Notes under the pieces: generated by a model
Database searches by the model: none
What the model was told of the DNA's origin: nothing
The model's input: the letters and a program-made list of their open reading frames with translations, nothing else
Source: Physella acuta
Lineage: Eukaryota; Mollusca; Gastropoda; Physidae
DNA length: 64,000 nucleotides
NCBI RefSeq assembly: GCF_028476545.1
Contig: NW_026733018.1
Location: forward strand, 1-64,000
Direction of reading: 5' to 3'
Program-made: the position numbers and the translations under genes
Part shown: piece by piece, positions 1 to 13,200 of the stretch
Position numbering within the stretch: the stretch's first letter is position 1
Layout of the letters: the number at the start of each line of letters is the position of its first letter

Positions 1-165
1 GTGTATATATATGTGTATATATATATATGTGTATATATATATGTATATATATATGTGTGTATATATATGTGTATATATGTGTATATATGTGTGTATATAT
101 ATATATATGTGTATATATATGTGTATATATATGTATATATATATGTATATATATATAAATATATA
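1..165. repeat. (TA)n/(TGTA)n microsatellite at the window edge
   Basis: Irregular alternation of TATATA and TGTGTATA within a talin intron; the talin exons upstream are outside the window. Confidence 0.97.
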
Positions 166-416
166 AATGTTAATCTATAATATAAAGTCATGTATACATG
201 TTCTGTGGGGAAAATGTTTTCATATAACATTAACTTTTTGCAAGTTTTTTCTTGATGTGTATAGTATACATGTCGCAAGTGTAAACACAATTTAAAAGAT
301 ATTCAAACTTGTTGCCATGTTGGTGGCTAATATCGTTTTGTCTATGTATTTTAGTGATTTTGTCTAAACAATTATAAAAAAGTTATTTGAATAACTTCAA
401 TTTGAAATTGCAACAG

Positions 417-560
417 GCTGCTTACTTAGTTGGTATTTCTGACCCTGCCTCTGAACCTGGACGTCCAGGTGTTGTTGACCAAACTCAGTTTGCTCGTGCT
501 AATCAAGCTATACAGATGGCTTGTCAGAATCTGACAAATCCAGCAAGCTCACAACAGCAG
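417..560 (+). CDS. TLN: Talin exon a (start of R8)
   Basis: 144 nt, phase 0 to 0. Acceptor CAACAG, donor CAG|GTGAGT. It encodes 48 residues, beginning [10 protein letters not shown] and containing [16 protein letters not shown], the entry into the R8 bundle that sits as a loop inside R7. The reading frame is also open upstream of the acceptor, so the border rests on the splice site and on homology. Confidence 0.93.
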
Positions 561-3500
561 GTGAGTTACTTTTGTTATATTGAACTATTCAGCTGCTAAT
601 CTTATTTGTTTCAGCAGAGCAAAAAGAATGGTGGTCTTTTTAAATGACATTTCTCAACAACTGAAACAAGTTTAGATTTACAATTTTAATAACTTTAGTT
701 TTTTATTTTTAACTTTGTGCAAGTTTTGTAGTATGAATGTATGTTTTTTCATAATTAATATTACAGATAATCTCGATCCTGGTGTGTTTTTTAACTTGAA
801 GTGCAATGCCAAATGAATATAAAATAAACCACTTAATTTTTTAAATAGTTAAAATTCTGTTCTGATTAAAATTACTTTACAATGTACTAAAAAATCTGTT
901 AAGGAAAGAGATTATCTAATTTTTAGTTAAAATTTAGACTTTGCATCAGTGTGTGTTTTAATGAATGCTTTAGAAAATGTGTATTTAAGCCTGTTGCATA
1001 TTTACGTTTTTTTTTAATATAAAAGGGTTTGTATTATTAGCCTCAATCTTATTAAGATTGGCATGAAATTAAAAACAAATTCAGCAACATTTGCTTCTTA
1101 TAATGTCTTTTTTTAAATGATAAAGTTATAATGTTGGTTTATAGTCAATACATAATGCATCATTATTTAGGGTAGCAACACAAAAGCTCAGGTATGTTTC
1201 TGTCAACATTAATCCACATTTACATTTAACTGTTGGTTTTTTTTTTTTTTTGGGGGGGGGGGGGGGGTCTTAGACCAAAAATAATACAAAAGTCTTAGAA
1301 AAAAAAAGAAATAGTAACTTAATTATGGTCTAATTTAAAATGTAAATTGTGGATTAATGCATTAATTGGATGTTATAAAATCAATCCTAAAAATATATTA
1401 TTTGAATATTAATCATTAATTACAATCAGTTAATTAACATGATTATAAAAATTAAACAATAACAAACTACAATTTTGTATCATTGCTAAAATTTTACTTG
1501 TTACTAAAATAAAAGAGAATATGCATGACTATTATAAAGTAAATTAAATTAAACTTAATAAACACAACAAATTAAAACCCTCCTTTCATTAAGCATTATT
1601 AACACACTTCTTAACTATACTGCTTACATCTAGGAAAGAATATCTGTTGCCTTTCATGTAGATTACTTTCTATTAAAGTTACTTTTTCCAATTGTTTTAT
1701 GCTGTTGTATCCTTCCCGCTCCTTTTATTATCATGTTAATGAAGAAATGTAAAATATTAATGAAGAAATGTGATTTTAAAAAAATATGTGTCATTTAGTG
1801 AAGCATTTAAATTTTAAAATATGCTGAATTAATGAGGTACTTTGTTTAAGAATTTAGTTCAGTAAGTTAACAGCTTTTAACTGCAAAAACAGCAAGACTG
1901 AAATAATGTTTCATGTTGATGTGTAAAAATATTTGAAAATGGTTTTTCCAACTTTGACTGAAAAATGTCCTAAAACTGACATTTCTTTTTTTCTAAACAT
2001 CCATCTTTATGTTATATATATTTAAAAATATATATAATGTTATATATATTTAAAAATTTGAATTTTAAAGGCAAAAAAGCAACATGTACAGCAGTTGTGT
2101 ATGAAATAAATTAGCATAGCTATATTAACTTTAGGAGCAAGACACACCCCTGCAATTACCCCTTGTATATTATCTCACTGTACTAGTATAATATATAATA
2201 GGTATTTTCATGAGCTGGGGAAGGAAATTGACCAAATGAGGAAATTAGTTAGACCCACTCACTTTGTGCTACAAAATAAAAATAAAATGTAAACCCCATT
2301 TAAATTCAGCACAAAAACAGACTGTCTAAAGCAATATGTACTGCTGACTGACAGTCCATATTGATACTGATAGTATTATGTTTGAATGCTTAGCTTAAAC
2401 CATCATTCAGAGGTACACTCATTTATATGTCTTGTGTTGATTAGGTTGAAAAGTTTTCTACTGTTTATTTATATGAAAACAATACTCTTCATTTTGTCAT
2501 ATTTGTGTGATCTCTTTTGAGGTTATCTCTGTATAAATAATAATCTGGACACTGATAAAACAACATTTTTTTTTCAATCTTTTATCAAGTATTATGCTTC
2601 ATGGAATTTGCGTTCTATGGTAAGCTAATCATGTTTTCACGAGAGCAAAACTGAAAATATTGTGCTATTTCTTCTAAGGAAGCCAGTTTTACTTGATTCA
2701 CCAGTTGTTTCTTTGGAATTTCTACAGAAAATAAATACAATTTGATTTAATTTATTTTTAGTTATGTTATTCCCCAACCTTCTTCAGCACTTAACAATAA
2801 ATGTAAATGCTAAAAGATGCAATGCAAAAATATGTGCAAGTATTAATATTTAGTAAAAGTAGTATAAAAGTAAAAAATAGAATTTATGTTGTCTACCAGT
2901 TTCATACCTATTCATTTGTTGATAGTAAAAGAAGTAAATATATCATAGGAATTCTACTCAAACATGCAGATCTCTGTAAGCAGACATTAAGTACATCGTC
3001 AACTGAGTTTTAGTCATAGGGGAAGTTTATTTTTACTGTTAATTTACATTCAACATTCTATAACTACAGCAGTTTATTTTAACATCTATAATATGTTTAC
3101 ATCTTTGCACTTATTATTATTTGCTGAAAAAGAGCTGTTTAAAATGTCTACTTTTATTTGTTAATTGTATATTGTAAGATATACTTCTTTTTCACTGGCT
3201 ATTTGTTAAAAATACCAGTGCTCCTTTTTATGAATTTCTTACATTTATATTTCTAAAATTATATTTCTATATTATTTCTTTTGGTTAAAGTTATGCTTTT
3301 TCTAGATGATGCTTGTGTACAGTTTCTGTAGAACTATCCAGTTTTTATTTTTAACTGTGATGTTTAAGTGTTAATAATTTGGAAGTAGAATTAGCTTGGC
3401 AGTCTATAGTTTGTAAAATAATTCCTGTTGCTGTGGCTTTTAGTTTTGCAGTGGTTATATTCACTATTTTCAAAATTATAGTTACAACACCTGTGCTCAT

Positions 3501-6500
3501 GGTGTGGTTGACTCAGATCTTTATAGTACTACACCAGGCTTGATTGTACTGATTTTAAATTTTATTTATCTTATTGTTTGTAATTTAAATATCTGTACCA
3601 TCACTACAAAATAGATATGTTTAGTTTTATGATCTTCAATTTATAAATAAATTCTTTCAGATCTGTTACCAAGTAAGTTTTTTCCCCCCATTCTGTCATT
3701 TTCTTTTTCCCACACGTTTTGTGTATTGTTTATTTTTTATTCTCTCTTTTTTTAAGTTTTGAATGTCTCGTTATAAAATGTAATTGAAAATTTAGCATTG
3801 CTATTAGTATACTTATCATTTACAAATGACAACTTTTACTTTGTAAAAAAAAAACAATTTATGTAGTTTAATTTTGACTGTTTTTGTAAACAGTGAACTT
3901 CAGATTTGATTACTGATGAATTTTACGTTCAGTATTTTTTTGTCCCAGTATTGTTTTCCTTTGTAATTTTCCCTATTAGATATATTTGGTATTCAAGGAA
4001 TTTTTTTCCCAATTTTTTTTTTTCTCTTGATAGCATGATTGCTCAAAATGTGAAACACTGTTTTCTTTAATTACTTTTTAAAAATCTCTTCACATTTGCA
4101 AATTCAAGTAAAACACTTCTTAAAGTATTTTCATTAATTAATTTTCATTTTAGGTGTAGCCTACAAGTTGTAATCTATTTTGAACAGTTTGCATAATTGC
4201 TTTTCTTACCTTCCCAGAAAATAACTTCATTATATCTAAACATCAGTTAGAAATAACCCATTTGTATCATTGCATAAAATCTTGCTGATCACAATGATTT
4301 ACATCAGGGGTCTCCAAACTTTTCAGTCCGAGGGCCGCATTAACTATCAAATTTCAGTTCGGGGGCCAGTTTCTTCCAGGCATGTCTTGATTTTTCTGGG
4401 CAAAGTTCCTCAGCCATCACCAACAAACGTTTTTTCCGTGGACAAAAATATCTCAGCGGGCCGGATGAGAGGACTTCGCGGGCCACATCCGGCCCGCGGG
4501 CCGTAGTTTGGAGACCCCTGATTTACATGATAAAAAATTACTGGTATCAGAAGCTTAGAAAAGTAACAAAGTATTGAAAAAAAACTCACTTTAAGAATTA
4601 AATGTGTATGGGTTATTCTATAAATTTTAAACTATGTACTCTTGAACTACTTGATCTAAGTTGTTTACATAGGTTTTTGAGTGACTTTATTAAACTTGAC
4701 ACTTAACACTATCCAATCCACATATATATTTTAAAATAATGTGTGCTTAAGTCTAGGCTATATTTGTTTGTTCTTTTGGTGCATGTTTACTACAGAAAAT
4801 GACTGCATGCTGTTGATAAAAATATTTATTGGTATTGCCTGTTTTTCTGACTATGCAGACAGATTCTTTTGACTGATTACTAATTGTGTTCTTAGTTTAA
4901 GTAGATAAATGTATTTTTGCTCCATTTATTACAAAATGTATGTAGGGATTTTCATACAGTTGTGTACAGTGTTAAAGCCCAAATTTGTTAAATTACTAAA
5001 CTTATTCTAACATAAATGTCTGTTTTATTTTATTGAGAGAATTTAAAGAAAATAATATTTGATTTAAGAGTTTTTAAAACTAAAATTAAATTTTATTTTA
5101 TGTAAATAGGTGTTGTCTGCTGCCACTGTGGTTGCTAAACATACTTCATCTCTCTGCAACTCATGTCGGTTAGCATCTTCTAAAACAGCAAACCCTGTAG
5201 CCAAAAGACATTTTGTTCAAAGTGCTAAAGATGTTGCTAACAGTACAGCCAGTTTAGTCAAAGCTATCAAGGTGACTTCTTAATTATATCCATCTCCTTG
5301 TTTTTTTTTTTTTTACATCTATCACTTCTTACATGAACTGTTTCTTTTTTGTTTTTCATCTGTATAGGCACTAGACAGTGATTTTACTGAAGAGAACAGG
5401 CAAAAGTGTGCCGAGGCTGCACGTCCCCTAATTAGTGCAGTTGATGAACTCACAACCTTTGCATCATCTCCTGAATTTGCTAGTAAATCAGCTAAGATTA
5501 GCATGCAGGTAATTTATTTTATTAATTTACTAATTCTTTTATTTATAAAATTCAATACAAGTCTGTAAAAATTTACATTGCTTTTATTTTAGGCCAGATC
5601 AGCTCAAGAACCAATCACCCGAGCTGGCAAAGATATGATAAATGGAGCATGTGGGATGTTAGAAGCAGCCAAGCAACTAGCTGTCCATCCAAAAGATCCT
5701 GCAATCTACCAGATCTACTCTTATCATTCTAAAAACATTTCTGATGCAATAAAATCTCTTGTTTCCTCGATAAAGTATGTTTTACTACATAATTGTACTA
5801 TAAATTTTTTATGCATAGTACATACATCAGAATGTTAAATATATACCATATATCTATTTTTAAAATCAAGGGATATGGCGCCGGGTCAGCATCAATGTGA
5901 CAATGCTATTGAACACCTGAATATGGTCATACGTGACTTGGACCAGGCCTCACTTGCAGCGATCAGCCAGAATCTTAAACCTCAAGATGAAAAATCTTTA
6001 AAAGTAAGTAATTCTTATTTTTATTTACATCAGAATTAAAGCATTTACTTCAATATGGTGTATTATTTATTGATTATTCTATTGTTTAATGATTGCAAAT
6101 TAATGGCATCTGAAATTTTTGTTTTAATACTTTAGGCATACCAGGAGCAAATGATCAACAGCGCAAGAGAAATCTTAGATAGGATAGACTTTATTAGGCA
6201 AGCTGCCAAGGAAGAACCACAAAACTTGGGACATTTGGTAACTTTTTTACTTAAAAAAAAATATTTTTAGTATTACTTTAAAAAAGAAAAAAATATTTTT
6301 AGTATTACTTAAACACTTAAACAGGAAACAGGTTCGAAAAGGGAACTTCACTTTCATTTATTTTTAACAAATCACAACTTCATAGAACTTACACTTAATG
6401 TTATTTAATTTTTTTAGTTTTCACTTGCAAGCTATCTTTTTTAAATTGTGTCTTTTACTTAGTTTTTATTTCCAGTTCAAATTTAAATTGGTGGATTTAA

Positions 6501-9500
6501 AAAGAAAAATTCTTATTAATAAAAATTCCAGATTTCTACTGTATCTTCATATTTTGAACCACTAACAAGATCAGCCATAGGCACTGCCAGCAAAACTGTT
6601 AACTCCAAACAGCAAATGAATATTCTTGATCTTACTAAAACAGTAGCAGAATCAGCATTACAATTTATGTATGCTTGTAAAGAAGGAGGAGGCAATCCAA
6701 AGGTAACTTTCAATTACTTGTTGCTGAAGTACATCCTTTAAAGAGCATATATTTTTCTCGTTATTTGTGTTTACCCAAGCTCCTTCCAATAAAAATAAAA
6801 TAATTGCAGGCTACCCATGCTCACCATGCCATTGACAGTGCAGCGGATGACATGAAAGATGTTCTTCAAGATCTACTTCAGACAATGGAAGAAGCAGCTT
6901 CACAGTCTGGTGTTGTCAACAGTATGATAGACACTATTACTAAATCTATTGCAAAAGTAAGTTGATTTGATTTTTTCAATACTTCATGTGCTGTTATCTT
7001 TCAAATAATAAAAAACTTTTAAAATATTTTTAATAGACAGATGAGCGACAGATTGATAGAATGTCTATCATTGAAAGTCTTTCATTTGTTGATCACCAAA
7101 CAAATATGGTTAGATTAGCCAAACAGATTGCGCGAACAGCACAAGATATGGTATGTATTATTAATTTCTATTTTTTACATTTTAGTTTTAGCTGATATTT
7201 ACAATTGTACCATTAAATTTTTAAAATTTAGTTTTTGAATATTGCCAGCATTAAATAAATCAATTTACAGCTAAAAAAATTGAATTAATTAGATCATACT
7301 ATTAAAAAATGTTAATTTCTTTTTCCAGATCGGCAAATCAACAACAAATGTAGGGCAGCTGGGTGTCTTAGCCAATCAGCTTACTCGAGACTTTGCTGCA
7401 TTAGCAAATGATTCTTTGGGTGCAACACAAGCATCTAATAACACAGAAGTAAGCTTCATCTCATTATTCTCAACTGTTAAGCATTCATGATTATGTCTTG
7501 CTGTATTTTTCAACTTTTTGTTATATAGCTAGGCTTAAAGCACAAATTAAATAAATACAAATAATGTGAATAGCCAATTTGAAAATTCCAAGATATATAT
7601 GTCACCTGCAAAATTTTCTGGAATGAATAAGCTTATCCTACACTTTGCTGAGTCCCCTGTTTGGCATTCTATAGAATTTCGGCATTTATTACTTTGCCTG
7701 TAATATATAAAACCCAAATTATAAAACGGAAGAAACCCAATTTTATGCATTAATATACAGTTAATACCAGGTCTCAATTAAATAATTAAATAATTAATTA
7801 AATAATTTCTGACTTCACCCAAACACTGTCAATATAAGTTTTTTATGAAGCAACAATAGTTGCTATTTATTGTTGTAGCTCATATTTTGCCTGTGAGGTT
7901 AATTTAACTGCAAAATATTTTTTCATATCTGTAACAGTTTAAGATATGCAGTACTACAAATTAGGAATTACATAATTAAAATGTTTTTCACAGATTGGAA
8001 ATAGAATTCGATCAACAGTTCAAGATCTTGGCAAATCTTGTGTGGAATTAGTGCAAGATGCTGGAAATCTCCAAGGCAATCCAACTGACCAATACTCAAT
8101 AAAAGAGCTCAGTGATCATGCTAGGAGTGTTCAAGAAAAAGTGTGTTCAAGTTTTGTATGAGTTTATTATGAATTTAGGAATCACCTTTTCCTAGATGAA
8201 TCAGGCTAAAAGCATTATCAAAAAAAATTATTTTATAAATTCCTATGAATAATTCAGTATCATGTATATTTTATACACGAAATCTTGTGCACCAACAAAA
8301 GTATTTAATAATTATGAGAGATTCTCCTTTTTTGGTTACAAAATGCTTTAATTTTTAGTCATTGGGCTGGTAAAGCTCCTGGTTGCTGAACCGATAAGTC
8401 CCCAATAGCTGGAGAGAGAAAACCCCAAAATCAAACAACTGCTGCCTTGTAGTTTGTTCTTGTAGGAACAAAGGGTATGTAGGAAAATTCAGAAAGAAAA
8501 GCAGGCCGAAACTTGTGTCAGCGGCCTATATGGTGCATAACATGTTGACATGTAATACTTAATTGTGTTGGAGGAAATATATTTTTATTTCTTATTTAAT
8601 ATCTTAAGCTTGTTAATGGGCAAGTATTTTATGCTGATACCATTAGACACAAGCTATTTGGGTTATTGTGAATCAAATGGGTTAGATCTCAACTATTTCT
8701 CATTGACAACTTTGATACCGCACTTCTTCCTTATTCCAATCACTACCTCAGACTGATGTCTCTTCCCTTGTACACTCGTTCACTCAGTACAACAACATAC
8801 ACACCAGCAAACCCAGCTAGACTTGACACTGTCTAACAATACAACAGGGTACACACACATAGTTTACTTCATTCCACAAACACCTTTCTTAATTTTCAGT
8901 TTGACATCACCACAGACACATTGTATCGTAATATATTTTTTGTCCAGGTTTCCTATGTTCTGGCAGCCTTACAAGCAGGTGCCAGGGGTACTCAGGCATG
9001 TATTAATGCAGCCAGCACTGTAAGTGGTATTATTGGAGATCTGGACACAACTATTATGTTTGCTTCAGCTGGAACTCTGAATGATGAAGGTTCTGAGTCT
9101 TTTGCTGATCAAAGGTAATTTCTTTTCCTTTTTAGTTAGGAAATTCAATTTTTCCCATTTTAGAATTATTTTGAATGGTTTGGGGGTTGTATCTTCCATG
9201 TAAGTCTATATATAAATAAATAAATATGTATATGTGTATATATGTAAATGTGAATATGTATGTATATAATATAAGCGAATGGTAGTGTGTCAGTCTGTTC
9301 TTCTGTCCTTCCATCATCGCGATAGATTTTGGAACCATAAAAGTTAACACCACATGCCGTGAATTTACTTGCATCACATTGTATTATTATAATTATTGAA
9401 GTAGGTTCTATTTATGTAACGACTTCAATTTTTTATACTCTGCAGTTTTACTCTTTTGCATACACCAACATTGCTAAAACAAATGAAATGGATCAATGTC

Positions 9501-10193
9501 AAATAATATTTTCGCTTAAATTCCTAGAAAAAAATTGATACAAATGTAATAACAGTAGGGTAAAAAAAACTAATTAAAATGTTTAATAGTTATGTAAGGG
9601 GAAATAATTTAAAAAGTAGTTCAACTAAATATTATAAACGAGCCGGCCCGCGGCGTATCATACGCCGCTATTTAGTTGTTTTATTTTCTACTTTTCAGTA
9701 ATTCATAATTTGTGAATTCGACAGTACCAATGCTGACACTGAAAATATTTCTTTAAAACACTATAAGTAGCTCGTTAAGGACCATAACCCCCCCTTCCTT
9801 CTTTCCCCCCCCCCCCCCCCCCCCTTACGTTTAAAATCGTTGGCTCTGCTTGTAAACATTTAGAGTGAACACAGCTCACTAAGATCATGTAGGGGTGGGG
9901 AGGTAGGAATCGCGTTTACAGCTTGTTTTTTAGCGGCTCCCAGAAGAGAATAATATATATAGATTAGCATTTGTGCTTGTGTTTTTTTTGTGTTTGAGTT
10001 TGTGTTGTGTTTGGGTGTGTGTTAAGGTTTGAGTTTGTATCTTTGTGTTTGTGTTTATTTTTATGTTTGCATTTGTTGTCTTTTGTGTTTATGTATGCGT
10101 TGTGTGTGTTTTTGTGTTTGTGCTTTTGTGTTTGTGTTTGGCTTTGTTCTGTTCCCAAAAAGATTCACCGTGGCGGAGCACATGTATGCAGCT

Positions 10194-10261
<68 letters not shown>

Positions 10262-13200
10262 GCATATTTTAAAGCTTACTATTATAAAGGTTTTTATACT
10301 TTTTTTGTGTGAACTTTGAAAGTGCATTGAAAGATTGACACTATTTATGCTACAGGGATTCAAATCCCTTCACGGCTTTAATATAGTACAGTTTTTATTT
10401 ATCTATCCAGAAATATTTTATTTGTGGAATTGCCTAATTCCTTACTTTTACAACTTCTTCTAATTACTGAGTCAGAAAGTATAATTACAATATCTTATTT
10501 TTTTTAGATGAAGAGATCAGTAAAACTTTTTAATGATTGTTTTCAAATAATTATATCAATGTTGTTTAGCTAATTGAATTAAATTACAGGCAAAAATGAT
10601 TGGCTTTTGGTATTTACTTCGTTACTTTTAAACAACTAGTTTGTTTTGAATTTAATATAACCACAAACACTTGATATTTTAGGGAAAATATTTTAAAAAC
10701 AGCAAAAGCACTTGTTGAAGATACAAAAACTCTGGTTGCTGGAGCAGCTTCTAACCAGGAACAACTTGCAGCAGCTGCACAGTGTGCTGTTAAGACCATC
10801 ACAAGATTGGCTGATGTTGTCAAGCTAGGAGCTGCGTCTCTTGGCTCTGAACAACCAGAAGCCCAGGTTAGCCACTTAGCTTTTTATTTAGAACATATAT
10901 ATTGTCCTTTAAATTTACTAGTAATTCTCAGGGATGTGACTTTTCCAATGATTGAAAATATCCTTGATCCTATCCCACTTTCAAAAGGGTACAAGTGCAA
11001 GTAATAAAAAATGCTTTTCCTTGCTTTTGGGGTCTTATATTTTAATCTGAATATTATTCTTCAATCAGGTTTTACTTATTAATGCTGTTAAAGATGTAGC
11101 ATCAGCTCTATCAGACCTTATCAGTGCTACAAAAAATGCATCTGGAAAGTCTGTTAATGATCCAGCAATGCTTGCTCTCAAGGAATCAGCAAAGGTAATA
11201 ATTTAATATATATTTTAATGATTTATCTATGTGGAACAGTATATAGATAGGGGCTCTAAAAGAATTCTCATTTTATGATTAATTTTTTATTTACAGTTTC
11301 TCGTTTTTTAAAATAAGCATAAGTAGACAAAAATATTTATCATGATCTTAAAAAAAAAAAAATTTTAAATAATAAAGTTGATGAATTTTAAAAATGTAGC
11401 AATCTAGAGTTGAAAAATTAATATATTGTATATGGTTCATAATTGCTTATGCAAAGTGTTACAGTTGTTGTCAACAACGTTGTTGCCAAAATACATCTTG
11501 AGTAAATACATATTATTAAACTGAAAAGTTTAATAATATGCATGTGAACTCATCTCGAGAATAAATAAATCAAATATGCTAATTCCAGGGGGAAAAATAC
11601 ACACAAATAACTACCTTTTGGAATGGGACTTGACCTATTCTAGTAGGCAATGTTACACACTTAATCAATTACTTAATTATGATTGCAGTTCATTTTCATT
11701 GATTTCTTAAATGATATATTCCTGTATAATGGCAGTCAATATGATCAGTGCATGCTTACTACTTTTACAGTGGCAGAATGATTTTTATGTTTCCTGCTTT
11801 AATACTGCTATATTAGATTTTTTTACAATTGCTTCACCATCCTTAATGTTTGACCTGCTTAGGTCAAACATTAGTATTTTCAAAATTGTATCAGCGATTG
11901 GACCAATTAAGATTTGACAATTTACAATATGACATATCAATCGATTTAAAAAGTTAAAGCTATGATATTAAATGCACATGTTGATACATTTTGTTACAAA
12001 ACCTATTGGACAAAAAGAAATATAAGTTTTTAATTCTCATAATATTATTGTGCAAAAAAATTCACATTTATCTTACAGATTAGTTATACGTGTACTACTA
12101 CAGTATAATTGCTAAATAATTCTCTAAAAGTTTAGTGAGGCATCATTATAAAATTAAAAGTTGTAAAAATGTTCTTCTCTTTTTAGAATAATATATCCAT
12201 TTTTAATTAAGATAGGTTTTTCCATTTGACAGATAACAAAACTTTTTTGTTTAGAAAAATAAAGCATTTCTGCAATGCAAGTTTTTAGAGATACATACTT
12301 TATTAAAACGCATGTTACTCTAACCCCACTAAAACATGCCCGCTGCCTCCTCATTGTTGTTGATCTCTTTAGAAAAATTTAAGATTTTTATCTTGTGCAC
12401 ATCAAAGAAATGCTAAACTTATTTAAAGTAATTAGTGATTGTGGACAGGTTAACATTTCTCTTTAGGGTAAGTAACATGTGCATTTAATAATCGTTTTTT
12501 GGTAAAATGTGTGTTAAAGATATTCCAGGTATAATTGGTTTTTGTTCACTTACTCAAAATTTTAAAAAATTATCAAAAGAATGTTATTGTTGTCCACAGT
12601 TTCTTTGATGTGTCACAATTAGACCCTGAAGCACAAGCACAATGGCTTGCCTATATTTTGTACCATTATTGATAGTTGTTTGTTTTATCTGTATCATGTG
12701 TCCTTTGTTTGAAATCAACTGTTTATCCTAAGTCCTAAGCATTAAGGTTGTGTTTTCTTTAGGTTAGCTTCAAAATACCCACAGTATTATTGCCAAGTTA
12801 AAGGACAATACTACAGTGGTGGTGTTATGTATTTTAAGCTATGCTGTATGCAAACTAGAGGGTGTTAAACAGTTTTACTAGGCTGTTCTAGCTGATTGAT
12901 TTCAACAATGTGCTGCTTAATTAACACCAGCACAAGGCTTGATATATATTTTATAAGTGGTTTTTTTTGAGTGGATAAACTTTCAAGTTCAAGGCCACTA
13001 CTCTTGTGAGTATATTGCCTAGAAGGCTTATTTTTTATGACTTAAACAACCTGCTTGCATGTTTTAACTAATGATTACAAGTCATCATTGCATTTTAGGC
13101 CAGTTAGAGTGTGTTGCCCTTTAATGTCTACACAAACTAAACTAATAATGAATGCTATTTGTGTTTGTTTACACTAGAGACAATACTAACTAAAACAAAC

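Noticed and set aside
8823-9023. Upstream-extended start for talin exon l
   Set aside because: Intronic read-through; the acceptor GTCCAG at 8,947 and homology fix the exon start.
10007-10319. Hydrophobic frames running into (IY)n
   Set aside because: Low-complexity GTTTGT and TA tracts; same artefact at 23.5, 47.7 and 49.2 kb.
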